The notes under the pieces are model-generated. The model saw only the letters and a program-made list of their open reading frames with translations. It was not told where the DNA came from and did no database searches. The position numbers and the translations under genes are program-made. DNA of 64,000 nt from positions 806,001 through 870,000 of the forward strand of contig NZ_BMVM01000002.1 of NCBI RefSeq assembly GCF_014650715.1, written 5' to 3'. Below are positions 42,687 to 50,138 of this stretch, in pieces (the first letter of the stretch is position 1; each line of letters begins with the position of its first letter). Origin of the DNA: Streptomyces bluensis. GTDB lineage: Bacteria; Actinomycetota; Actinomycetes; Streptomycetales; Streptomycetaceae.

Positions 42687-44162
42687 ATGGCACGCATGCC
42701 CGAGCTCAGCCACCGCCGGCGTCTGCTGGTGCTCGCGATCTGCTGTATGAGCCTGCTGATCGTGAGCCTCGACAACACGGTCCTGAACGTCGCCCTGCCG
42801 TCGATGCAGCGGGAACTGAACGCGAGCGTGTCAGGGCTCCAGTGGACGATCGACGCGTACACGCTCGTGCTCGCCTCGCTGCTGATGTTCTCGGGAGCGA
42901 CCGCGGACCGCATCGGCCGCAAGCGCGTCTTCATGGCCGGTCTGGTCGTCTTCACCATCGGCTCGGCGCTGTGCTCCCTCGCCCCGAACCTGGAGGCGCT
43001 CGTCGTCTTCCGGATGGTGCAGGCGGTGGGCGGTTCGATGCTGAACCCGGTCGCGATGTCGATCATCACCAACACCTTCACCGACCCGCGTGAGCGTGCC
43101 CGCGCGATCGGTGCGTGGGGCGCCGTCGTCGGCATATCGATGGCCGCCGGTCCGCTGGTCGGCGGGCTGCTCGTGGAGTCGGTGGGCTGGCGCTCGATCT
43201 TCTGGATCAATCTGCCCGTCGGGCTGGCCGCGCTCCTGCTCACCCTGCGCTACGTCCCCGAGTCCCGCGCCCCGAAGGCGCGCCGTCCGGACCCGGTGGG
43301 GCAGGTCCTGGTGATCGCCCTGTTCGGCTCCCTGACGTACGCGATCATCGAGGCGCCGAACTCCGGGATCGCCCACGTCCTGCCCTTCGCGGTCCTCGCG
43401 CTCGTCGCCCTGCTCGGCATCCTCTGGTACGAGCCGCGCCGCGCCGAACCCCTCATCGAGCTGCGGTTCTTCCGGTCCGCACCGTTCAGCGGGGCGACCC
43501 TGATCGCGATCGGCGCGTTCGCGGCGCTCGGGGGCTTCCTCTTCCTGTCGACGCTGTACCTGCAGAACGTGCGCGGTCTGGACGCCCTGCACGCGGGCCT
43601 GTGGATGCTGCCGATGGCGGTGCCGACCTTCGCCTGTGCGCCGCTGTCCGGCCGGCTGGTCGGCAGCCGGGGGCCACGGCTGCCGCTGCTGCTGGCCGGG
43701 TGCGCGATGACCGCGAGCGGTGTGCTCTTCGCCGTCTTCCACGCCGAGACGTCGAACACCATGCTCTTCCTCGGGTTCGTCCTGTTCGGTGTGGGCTTCG
43801 GCTTCGTCAACTCCCCCATCACCAACACCGCCGTCTCCGGCATGCCCCGCGCCCAGGCCGGGGTCGCCGCCGCCGTCGCCTCCACCAGCCGCCAGATCGG
43901 CCAGACGCTGGGCGTCGCGGTGATCGGTGCGGTGCTGGCGGCGGGCGTGAGCTCGTCGGCGTACCGGGACACGTTCGTGGCCGCCGCCCGGCCCGGCTGG
44001 TGGATCATCGTCGGCTGCGGCCTCGCGGTACTGGCCCTGGGTGCGCTCACGACGGGGCGGTGGGGCCGCCGGACGGCCGAGCGCACGGCCGAACGCCTGG
44101 AGGCGGCCGAGGTCCGGGACGCGGCGGGAGTGGTGGCCGGGGCGAAGGCCGACCGGACCTAG
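42687..44162 (+). CDS. MFS drug exporter, DHA2 (14-helix) family
   Basis: Proton-driven efflux protein of 491 residues. It has the DHA2 motif region LDNTVLNVALPSM in helix 1, motif A GATADRIGRKRVF, motif C-like GPLVGGLLVESVGWRSIFWI and about 14 hydrophobic helices. The start ATG at 42687 lacks a strong ribosome binding site; TAGTTAGGCGCACTATTGA lies 20-40 bp upstream and contains a TAGT/ACTA inverted repeat. No regulator is adjacent on this side. It is convergent with the XRE regulator, with a hairpin between them. Substrate unknown. Confidence 0.92.
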   Translation: MARMPELSHRRRLLVLAICCMSLLIVSLDNTVLNVALPSMQRELNASVSGLQWTIDAYTLVLASLLMFSGATADRIGRKRVFMAGLVVFTIGSALCSLAPNLEALVVFRMVQAVGGSMLNPVAMSIITNTFTDPRERARAIGAWGAVVGISMAAGPLVGGLLVESVGWRSIFWINLPVGLAALLLTLRYVPESRAPKARRPDPVGQVLVIALFGSLTYAIIEAPNSGIAHVLPFAVLALVALLGILWYEPRRAEPLIELRFFRSAPFSGATLIAIGAFAALGGFLFLSTLYLQNVRGLDALHAGLWMLPMAVPTFACAPLSGRLVGSRGPRLPLLLAGCAMTASGVLFAVFHAETSNTMLFLGFVLFGVGFGFVNSPITNTAVSGMPRAQAGVAAAVASTSRQIGQTLGVAVIGAVLAAGVSSSAYRDTFVAAARPGWWIIVGCGLAVLALGALTTGRWGRRTAERTAERLEAAEVRDAAGVVAGAKADRT

Positions 44163-44226
44163 GGCGTGCTTCGAAAGTCCCGCCTGCCCCCCTTCGGGCG
44201 GACGACGGGACTTTCGAAACACGCCC
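44162..44226. terminator. Bidirectional terminator between MFS and XRE genes
   Basis: GGGCGTGCTTCGAAAGTCCCG pairs with the complementary arm ending ACACGCCC at 44226, with one mismatch over 21 bp. The stem is topped by a C-rich/G-rich loop and begins at the last base of the MFS stop codon. Confidence 0.85.
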
Positions 44227-44251
44227 GAGTACCCCAACAGGCAACGTTCGC

Positions 44252-45238
44252 TCAGACGCGCCCGACCGCCACACCGGACGAGCGGGCGGCCGCCTCCCGC
44301 TCCAGCGCGAGGGCGTGCAGCTTCTCCAGCCGCTCGCGCGACTCCTCGTCGACCGGGGCGTACGTCACCATCCGCGGTCCACTGCTCGGACCGAGCCAGA
44401 GGTCGGTGTGGTCGAGGGTGAGCGGGCCGACATGGGCGTTGACGAACTCCTTGCGCTTGCTGCGGGAACCGACGACCTCGTGGCGGTCCCACGCCTCGCG
44501 GAACTCCGCGGACTCCGTGCGCAGCCGGTTCAGCAGCGCCTTCCAGGCGGGGTCGGCGAGATGACCGGCCATCGCGGCGCGCAGCTTGGCGGCCATGAGC
44601 CGGGTGGTCTCCTCCAGGTGCACGATCGACGAGCGCCACTCCTCGTGGGTGTAGGCGAGGACCATGCAGTTCAGGTCCTCCGGCGGCACCGAGGTGAGGT
44701 CGCAGAGCAGCAGGCCGTACGTGCGGTTGTAGGCGAGGATGTCGTACCGGCTGTTCTGCAGGCAGGCCGGGAACGGCTCCATCTGTTCCAGGATGGCCCG
44801 CTGCGCCCGGGTCACCGACGAGCAGTTCTTGCCGGGCGAGGGATCGACGGCCCCGGCCAGGTTGAACAGGTGCTCGCGCTCGCTGGAGTCGAGGAGCAGG
44901 GTGCGGGCGAGGGCGTCCAGGACCTGCACGGAGACCTGGATGTCCCGGGCCTGTTCGAGCCAGGTGTACCAGGTGACACCGACCGCGGAGAGCTGTGCGA
45001 CCTCCTCTCGGCGCAGTCCGGGCGTACGCCGGCGCCGGCCGCGGGGCAGGCCGACCTGCTCCGGCGTGATGTGCTCGCGGCGGTGGCGCAGGAACGCGGC
45101 GAGCTCGTGCCGGCGCACCACCGACTCCTGCGCCGCACGCGGCCGTGCCGTCATCGGCTCGGGTGGGCGTGCCTCAGATGGGCGTGCCTCGGGTGGTGGT
45201 GCCTGGCGTCGTTGTGCCTCGGTCGCCCGTACCGCCAT
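44252..45238 (-). CDS. XRE-family regulator with MmyB-like ligand domain
   Basis: A 328-residue DNA-binding protein. After a Pro/Glu/Ala repeat tail (EARPSEARPPEP) comes an HTH (RRTPGLRREEVAQLSAVGVT, then WYTWLEQ). A PAS-like MmyB domain (ILAYNRTYGLLLCDLTSVPP, then HEEWRSSIVHLEE) ends the protein. Such proteins commonly regulate a divergent oxidoreductase or transporter; here that is the MFS gene at 45359. The ATG at 45238 gives better spacing to GGAGG than the ATG at 45247. A cluster of CTGGTA/TACCAG half-sites lies between the two genes. Confidence 0.9.
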   Translation of the reverse strand: MAVRATEAQRRQAPPPEARPSEARPPEPMTARPRAAQESVVRRHELAAFLRHRREHITPEQVGLPRGRRRRTPGLRREEVAQLSAVGVTWYTWLEQARDIQVSVQVLDALARTLLLDSSEREHLFNLAGAVDPSPGKNCSSVTRAQRAILEQMEPFPACLQNSRYDILAYNRTYGLLLCDLTSVPPEDLNCMVLAYTHEEWRSSIVHLEETTRLMAAKLRAAMAGHLADPAWKALLNRLRTESAEFREAWDRHEVVGSRSKRKEFVNAHVGPLTLDHTDLWLGPSSGPRMVTYAPVDEESRERLEKLHALALEREAAARSSGVAVGRV

Positions 45239-45289
45239 GGTCGTCATGCCTCCAGCCTGGGGCCCCGCGGGACCTGTTGCACCCGTTGT

Positions 45290-45331
45290 CCAGGTAGCGC
45301 TTCTACCAGGATAAGGAGACTCTGGTACCAG
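45290..45331. promoter_or_regulatory. Operator cluster for the XRE-MFS divergon
   Basis: Related half-sites recur: CCAGGTAG (45290-45297), CTACCAGG (45303-45310) and the perfect 10-bp palindrome CTGGTACCAG (45322-45331). Their spacing suggests several dimers of the XRE regulator. Confidence 0.55.
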
Positions 45332-45358
45332 GCTGAGCCAGGCAGGAACCTGCTTGGT

Positions 45359-46795
45359 GTGACCTCTACGGATTCCCTCACCACCACCCCCGTCCGCGCC
45401 CCCACCGCGCCGCCGTCCGGACTCGGCGGCCTCGGGCTCTTCACGGTCCTGCTCGGCGCGGCGCTCCCGCTCATCGACTTCTTCATCGTGAACGTGGCCC
45501 TGCCGACGATCGGCCGCGACCTCGCCGCGAGCGAGACGGTCCTCGAACTCGTCGTCGCCGGGTACGGACTCGCGTACGCCGTCCTGCTCGTCCTCGGCGG
45601 GCGGCTCGGCGACCTCTTCGGCCGGCGCCGGTTCTTCCTGTGGGGCATGGCCGCCTTCGGGGTGACCTCGCTGGCGTGCGGGCTCGCCCCGGACGCCTGG
45701 ACGCTGGTGGCGGCGCGGGTCGCGCAGGGCGCGGCGGCGGCCGCGATGCTCCCGCAGGTGCTCGCCACCATCCAGGCGACGACCTCCGGCACGCACCGCG
45801 CCCGGGCGATGAGCCTGTACGGCGCGACGGCCGGGCTCTCCATGGTGGCCGGGCAGATCCTCGGCGGCGTCCTGGTGGCGGTCGACATCGCGGGCACCGA
45901 CTGGCGAGCCGTGTTCCTTGTCAACGTGCCGGTCGTCGCGGTCGGACTGGTCCTGGCCGCGCGTGCCGTGCCCGAGACCCGCTCGTCGCACCCGGAGCCC
46001 GTGGACGGTCCCGGCACCGTCCTGCTGGCCGTGTCCCTGCTGACCCTCCTCGTGCCGCTCACCGAGGGGCGGGCGGCGGGCTGGCCGCTGTGGACGTGGC
46101 TGGCGCTGGCCGCGTTCCCGTTCGCGGCACTCGCCTTCTTCCTGGTCGAGCGCCGGCAGGACCGCCTGGGCCGTACGCCCCTCGTACCGCCCAGCCTCTT
46201 CGCGCTCACCTCACTCCGCCGGGGACTGGTCATGATCGTGCCGTTCTCGATCGGCTTCAGCGGATTCATGTTCGTGATCGCGGTGGCGTTGCAGCAGGGC
46301 GCGCGGCTCGGTCCGGTCCAGGCCGGTCTCGCGCTGTCCCCGATGGCGGTGGCGTTCTTCCTCGTGGCGCTGGCGGGTCCGCGGCTGGTCGCCCGGTACG
46401 GCACCCGCGTGGTGACCGCGGGCGGGATGGTCCAGGCGGTGGGCGTGGCCCTGATGGCCCTCACCGTGTGGCGGAGCTGGCCGGACCTGACCTGGCTGAC
46501 ATTCCTGCCCGGCGCGGCGATCGCGGGTGCCGGTCAGGCGCTCCAACTCCCCATCCTGCTCCGGCTCGTCCTCTCCGAGGTCCCGCCCGTCCGGGCCGGC
46601 GTCGGCAGCGGCGTCATGGTCACCACCCAGCAGTCGGCCCTCGCCCTGGGCGTGGCCACCCTGGGCTCCCTCTTCCTCTCACTGGTCCCGGGGATGGGCA
46701 TGGGCGACGCCCTGGTGACGACACTCCTGGTCCAACTGGCGGGAATCGCCCTGACGGTGGCGCTGAGCCTGCGGCTGCCGCGAACGATCCGCTAG
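45359..46795 (+). CDS. MFS exporter, DHA2-like
   Basis: A 478-residue efflux protein with 12-14 helices. It has the helix 1 motif IDFFIVNVALPTIGRDL, motif A LGGRLGDLFGRRRFFLWG and GLSMVAGQILGGVLVAVDIA. The start is the GTG at 45359, close to the operator cluster; the leader is short or absent, and no good ribosome binding site is visible. It is divergent from the XRE/MmyB regulator that probably controls it. Substrate unknown. Confidence 0.9.
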   Translation: MTSTDSLTTTPVRAPTAPPSGLGGLGLFTVLLGAALPLIDFFIVNVALPTIGRDLAASETVLELVVAGYGLAYAVLLVLGGRLGDLFGRRRFFLWGMAAFGVTSLACGLAPDAWTLVAARVAQGAAAAAMLPQVLATIQATTSGTHRARAMSLYGATAGLSMVAGQILGGVLVAVDIAGTDWRAVFLVNVPVVAVGLVLAARAVPETRSSHPEPVDGPGTVLLAVSLLTLLVPLTEGRAAGWPLWTWLALAAFPFAALAFFLVERRQDRLGRTPLVPPSLFALTSLRRGLVMIVPFSIGFSGFMFVIAVALQQGARLGPVQAGLALSPMAVAFFLVALAGPRLVARYGTRVVTAGGMVQAVGVALMALTVWRSWPDLTWLTFLPGAAIAGAGQALQLPILLRLVLSEVPPVRAGVGSGVMVTTQQSALALGVATLGSLFLSLVPGMGMGDALVTTLLVQLAGIALTVALSLRLPRTIR

Positions 46796-46872
46796 GGAAA
46801 GCGTTCGAACTCGTCGCACGGGGAAGCAGAAGACTCAACGACCCCCTGGAATGCCGAGCCTCGCCAGGAGGC

Positions 46873-46896
46873 GTGGAGACGTGGAGACGTGGAGAC
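46873..46896 (+). repeat. Triple GTGGAGAC repeat acting as the leader of the next gene
   Basis: Three exact 8-bp units, each containing a GGAG Shine-Dalgarno core, run directly into GTGATG, the start of the small protein gene. Copy number could tune translation. Confidence 0.7.
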
Positions 46897-46899
46897 GTG

Positions 46900-47106
46900 A
46901 TGCTGGAGATCAACACGAGCAAGGTGACCCGCTGGGACCAGCACGGGCGCCCACACACCGTCCGGGTCGAACGCGCGGGCGTGCAGCGCACGATCGAATG
47001 CGACACGTGCGGCTGGCGGAAGGGCGCCCAGTTCCTGCCGTGGCTGAAGGCGGAGGAACACCTGGCCGAGGAACACCAGGCGACGGTGGACCCCAAGACG
47101 GCGTAG
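46900..47106 (+). CDS. Small zinc-finger-like protein
   Basis: A 68-residue protein not recognised as a named family. It contains C-x2-C (ECDTCGW) and a following helix with two histidines (EEHLAEEH), giving a C-x2-C-x15-H-x4-H arrangement that could bind zinc as a single finger. The N-terminal part is a beta-hairpin-like strand (HTVRVERAGVQRTIECD). The start is the ATG at 46900 or the GTG one codon earlier. It is convergent with the CGNR gene with 10 bp between stops. Confidence 0.7.
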   Translation: MLEINTSKVTRWDQHGRPHTVRVERAGVQRTIECDTCGWRKGAQFLPWLKAEEHLAEEHQATVDPKTA

Positions 47107-47116
47107 GCCCTGTCGC

Positions 47117-47731
47117 TCACCGTTCTTCCTCGGCGCGGCGGGCGCGCAGGGCCCGCACCTTGTGGCGGTTGCCGCAGTGTTCCATGGAGCACCAGCGGCG
47201 CCGTCCGGGCCGCGAGGTGTCGACGTAGACGAGGTAGCAGCGCTCGCCGGCGCACATGCGGACGCGCTCGGCGTACGGGCCGGTCAGCAGCTCGACGGCG
47301 TCGCGGGCGACGCTGGAGACGAGCTGGGCCCCGGCTGCCGCTCCCGCCCATACGCGCCGGTCGCCGTCGCCCCCGATCGCGGGGACCAGCGGCGGATGAG
47401 CGGCCGCCTCGTTGAGGACATCGAGATCCTCACGGCCCCCGCCCGCCACACCGAACTCGGGCAGCCCGCCGCAGATCCGCGCCACGACGACACGGAACAG
47501 TGCGTCCCGGACCTGCCGCGCGTACGCCACGTCCTGCTCCGTGACCTCCAGTGCGGGCGTGGGGGTGAGCCGGGACCGCTCGGCCCAGGCGACCAGATCG
47601 GCGGGCGCGTGGAGCACCTCGTACCTGCGGAAGGCACCCGGCCCTCCGGTGGTGAGCAGTTCGAGGCAGAGTGCGCCGGGGTCGAACCGATACGAGGCCC
47701 CGGAGGGGGACCGCAGCACCATCCCGGACAC
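47117..47731 (-). CDS. CGNR zinc-finger / ABATE-domain regulator
   Basis: A 204-residue DNA-binding protein. An N-terminal ABATE-like stress domain (FDPGALCLELLTTGGPG) is followed by the C-terminal CGNR finger (RMCAGERCYLVYVDTSRPGR, then RWCSMEHCGNRHKVRALRAR) with four cysteines and the CGNR signature. The family regulates catabolic or stress genes. The GTG at 47731 has GGGGGAG upstream. It is divergent from the VOC-family gene and shares an inverted repeat with it. Confidence 0.92.
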   Translation of the reverse strand: MSGMVLRSPSGASYRFDPGALCLELLTTGGPGAFRRYEVLHAPADLVAWAERSRLTPTPALEVTEQDVAYARQVRDALFRVVVARICGGLPEFGVAGGGREDLDVLNEAAAHPPLVPAIGGDGDRRVWAGAAAGAQLVSSVARDAVELLTGPYAERVRMCAGERCYLVYVDTSRPGRRRWCSMEHCGNRHKVRALRARRAEEER

Positions 47732-47776
47732 AAGCGACTCCCCCGACGTGTGGACGACCTGTGGACGACAAGCCCT

Positions 47777-47799
47777 TGTAACCAATATAACCAGTTACA
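47777..47799. promoter_or_regulatory. Inverted repeat overlapping the VOC start codon
   Basis: TGTAAC-n11-GTTACA lies between divergent genes. Its last base is the A of the VOC-gene ATG. It may be the CGNR operator, or a promoter element of a leaderless transcript. Confidence 0.5.
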
Positions 47800-48257
47800 T
47801 GAGAAACGCTCTGCACTGGAAGCTGGTCATCGACACCCACGACGCCCGGACCATGGCGGACTTCTGGGCCGCGGCACTGGAGTACGAGGTGGAGGACGCG
47901 ACCGCGCTCGTCGACCACCTCCTGTCGACGGGTGGCCTGCCCGAGGCGGCGGTCGCCGAGCACCACGGCCGGCGCGCCTTCCGGGGATACGCGGCCGTAC
48001 GCCATCCCGAGGACCCGTACGACCCGTTCACCGGCATCGGCAAGGGCCGTCGGCTGCTGTTCCAGGACGTCCCCGAGCCGAAGACGGTGAAGAACCGCCT
48101 GCACATCGACGTCCACGCGGAAGCCGGTGGCCGCGACGAGCTGGTCTCCCGCCTGGAATCCCTGGGCGCGACCCGTGTCCGCGAGGTGAACAAGGGCCCC
48201 GCGGGCCACTGGTGGCTGATGCGGGACCCCGAGGGCAACGAGTTCTGCGTGGCGTGA
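47799..48257 (+). CDS. VOC (glyoxalase/bleomycin-resistance fold) protein
   Basis: A 152-residue metal-dependent fold protein with two beta-alpha-beta-beta-beta modules (WKLVIDTHDARTMADFWAAA at the start and LHIDVHAEAGGRDELVSRLE in the second half). The metal-site histidines and the distal glutamate (RDPEGNEFCVA) are present. Function is open: dioxygenase, isomerase or antibiotic sequestration. The ATG lies at the edge of the inverted repeat, with no upstream ribosome binding site, so a leaderless mRNA is likely. Divergent from the CGNR regulator. Confidence 0.85.
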   Translation: MRNALHWKLVIDTHDARTMADFWAAALEYEVEDATALVDHLLSTGGLPEAAVAEHHGRRAFRGYAAVRHPEDPYDPFTGIGKGRRLLFQDVPEPKTVKNRLHIDVHAEAGGRDELVSRLESLGATRVREVNKGPAGHWWLMRDPEGNEFCVA

Positions 48258-48318
48258 CGGGCGGGCGCCGACCGCCGTGGCGGACGCGCAAGCGCGGGAG
48301 TCGGTCCTTCCGCGGGGG

Positions 48319-48906
48319 TCAGGCCCTCAGGCCCCGCAGCAGCAGATCCACCACGGCGTCGAAGTCGGCCTCGGTGCCGGGCTGTTCCCACTCCACGGCA
48401 TAGCGCGGGTCGTGGAAGCGGCGCGAGGCGTGGAAGAGGGCGCGGGCGGTGGCGGACGGGTCGTCGGCGGTGAAGGTGCCGGCGTCGACGCCCGCCCGGA
48501 CGATCCGCCTCAACTGGCTGATCAGTTCGGCGATGTGCTCGCCCACCGCCTCGCCGTTCTCCTCGGTGAGGACCATGTACGTGGCGAAGAGCTCGGGGTC
48601 GTCACCGGCCTTGCGGCGCTTGGCCGCGAACAGAGCGGAGAACCAGGCGCGCAGCCGGGCCTCCGGGTCGCGGTCCTCGGCGACGATGCCGGAGAGGGAG
48701 TCGGACGTACGGTCCAGCCAGCGCTTCGTCACCGCCTCCCGCAGCGCCGCCTTCGTACGGAAGTGCCGGTAGACACTGCCGTGGCTGACTCCGAGCGCAC
48801 GGGCCACGTCCACCACGGTCGCCTTGGCGGGGCCGTGGCGGCGCAGCACCTCCTCGGTCGCTTCGAGGATGCGCTCGGCGGTCAGGGTCTGCGGGGTCGG
48901 TGTCAT
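48319..48906 (-). CDS. TetR-family transcriptional regulator
   Basis: A 195-residue repressor with the HTH RHGPAKATVVDVARALGVSH followed by GSVYRHFRTKAALR. The helical C-terminal domain is of the TetR_C_33/YcfQ-like kind. It starts 26 bp downstream of the aldo-keto reductase stop on the same strand, so the two form an operon, probably autoregulated through the 40-bp palindrome at 50008-50047. Confidence 0.92.
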   Translation of the reverse strand: MTPTPQTLTAERILEATEEVLRRHGPAKATVVDVARALGVSHGSVYRHFRTKAALREAVTKRWLDRTSDSLSGIVAEDRDPEARLRAWFSALFAAKRRKAGDDPELFATYMVLTEENGEAVGEHIAELISQLRRIVRAGVDAGTFTADDPSATARALFHASRRFHDPRYAVEWEQPGTEADFDAVVDLLLRGLRA

Positions 48907-48932
48907 GAGGGAGACCGTACCGGGAGGGCCGG

Positions 48933-49937
48933 TCAGCGCTCGCTGTCGAGCGTCGCCATCTGCGCGGGCGCGTAGCGCTCGCCCGCCGCCGCGTCGGCCG
49001 GTACCGCGGCTTCGATGGCCGTCAGGTCCGCGTCGTCCAGCGTGACGTCGAGCGCGCCCAGCGACTCGGTCAGCCGCTCCCGGGTGCGGGCGCCGATCAG
49101 CGGCACGATGTCCTCGCCTCGTGAGAGCACCCAGGCGATGGCGATCTGCGCGACGCTGACGCCCTTCTGCTCGGCGATCTTCCGCAGGGAGTCGACGAGG
49201 GCGAGGTTGTGGTCGAGGTTCTCGCCCTGGAACCGGGGGGAGTGGGAGCGGAAGTCGTTCGCGGCCAGCCGGCGGTCGCGGGTGTAGTGCCCGGAGATCA
49301 GGCCGCGGGACAGCACGCCGTACGCCGTGATGGAGATGCCCAGTTCACGGGTGGTGGGAAGGATGCTCTGCTCCAGGCTCCGCGAGATGAGCGAGTACTC
49401 GATCTGGAGGTCCACGACGGGAGCGGTGGCGGCGGCCCGCCGGATGGTATCGGCGCCGGCCTCGCTCAGCCCGATGTGCCGCACGTATCCCTTCTCCACC
49501 AGCTCCGCGATGGCGCCGACCGTCTCCTCGATCGGCACGCCGGGGTCGACCCGGGCGATCCGGTAGACGTCGATGTGGTCCACGCCGAGGCGCTGGAGCG
49601 AGTAGGCGGCGAAGTTCTTCACCGCGGCGGGTCGTCCGTCGACACCACCCCACTCACCGTCCGGGCCCCGCAGCGCCCCGAACTTGACGCTGGTGAGGGC
49701 CTGTTCGCGTCGCGCCGCCGGAGCGGACCGCAGGGCCTCGCCGATCAACATCTCGTTGTGGCCCATGCCGTAGAAGTCGCCGGTGTCGAGCAGGGTCACG
49801 CCCGCTTCGAGCGCGGCGTGGATGGTCGCGATGGACTCGGCCCGGTCCGCGGTGCCGTACAGGGCGGACATGCCCATGCAGCCGAGGCCGAGGGCGGACA
49901 CCTGGGGGCCGGTGGTGCCGAGGGGGCGGGTTTCCAT
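48933..49937 (-). CDS. Aldo/keto reductase (catalytic His replaced)
   Basis: A 334-residue AKR-barrel protein. Asp51, Tyr56 (LLDTGDFYG) and Lys85 (LTSVKFG) of the tetrad are present. At the histidine position the sequence reads DVYRIARVDP where typical members have YQHR, so the His is Ala. I recall this substitution in a subgroup of bacterial AKRs, so activity may persist with altered specificity. The ATG at 49937 is preceded by AAGGAG. It is the first gene of an operon with a TetR regulator. Substrate unknown. Confidence 0.9.
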   Translation of the reverse strand: METRPLGTTGPQVSALGLGCMGMSALYGTADRAESIATIHAALEAGVTLLDTGDFYGMGHNEMLIGEALRSAPAARREQALTSVKFGALRGPDGEWGGVDGRPAAVKNFAAYSLQRLGVDHIDVYRIARVDPGVPIEETVGAIAELVEKGYVRHIGLSEAGADTIRRAAATAPVVDLQIEYSLISRSLEQSILPTTRELGISITAYGVLSRGLISGHYTRDRRLAANDFRSHSPRFQGENLDHNLALVDSLRKIAEQKGVSVAQIAIAWVLSRGEDIVPLIGARTRERLTESLGALDVTLDDADLTAIEAAVPADAAAGERYAPAQMATLDSER

Positions 49938-50007
49938 GAGGACTCCTTGGGATGTCGTGAGGGGTCGTGCGCGCGGGCGCGCACACGGTGCCGTGTACCC
50001 ACCCTGA

Positions 50008-50047
50008 CATGACAGCTGACAGATTTCAATATCTGTCATCTGTCATG
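50008..50047. promoter_or_regulatory. 40-bp palindromic operator
   Basis: CATGACAGCTGACAGAT and ATCTGTCATCTGTCATG are 17-base arms with one mismatch around TTCAAT, 70 bp upstream of the aldo-keto reductase start. Each arm contains two CTGTCA-type half-sites 8 bp apart, so two regulator dimers may bind. Confidence 0.7.
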
Positions 50048-50085
50048 CGTCAGTCACCTTGCCCATGGAACGCCTCACCGAACGA

Positions 50086-50123
50086 CACAGCCCCGCACCC
50101 CCGGAAGGGGGCGCGGGGCTGTG
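50086..50123 (-). terminator. glyS terminator
   Basis: CACAGCCCCGCACCCCC pairs with GGGGGCGCGGGGCTGTG around a GGAA tetraloop (one internal mismatch), 15 bp after the glyS stop. Confidence 0.85.
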
Positions 50124-50138
50124 ACATGGCGTGGCCCG

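Noticed and set aside
43115..46795. A 1226-codon plus-strand frame fused to the second MFS gene
   Set aside because: Its first 750 codons are shadows of the first MFS gene and the XRE gene. The real MFS start is near 45359.
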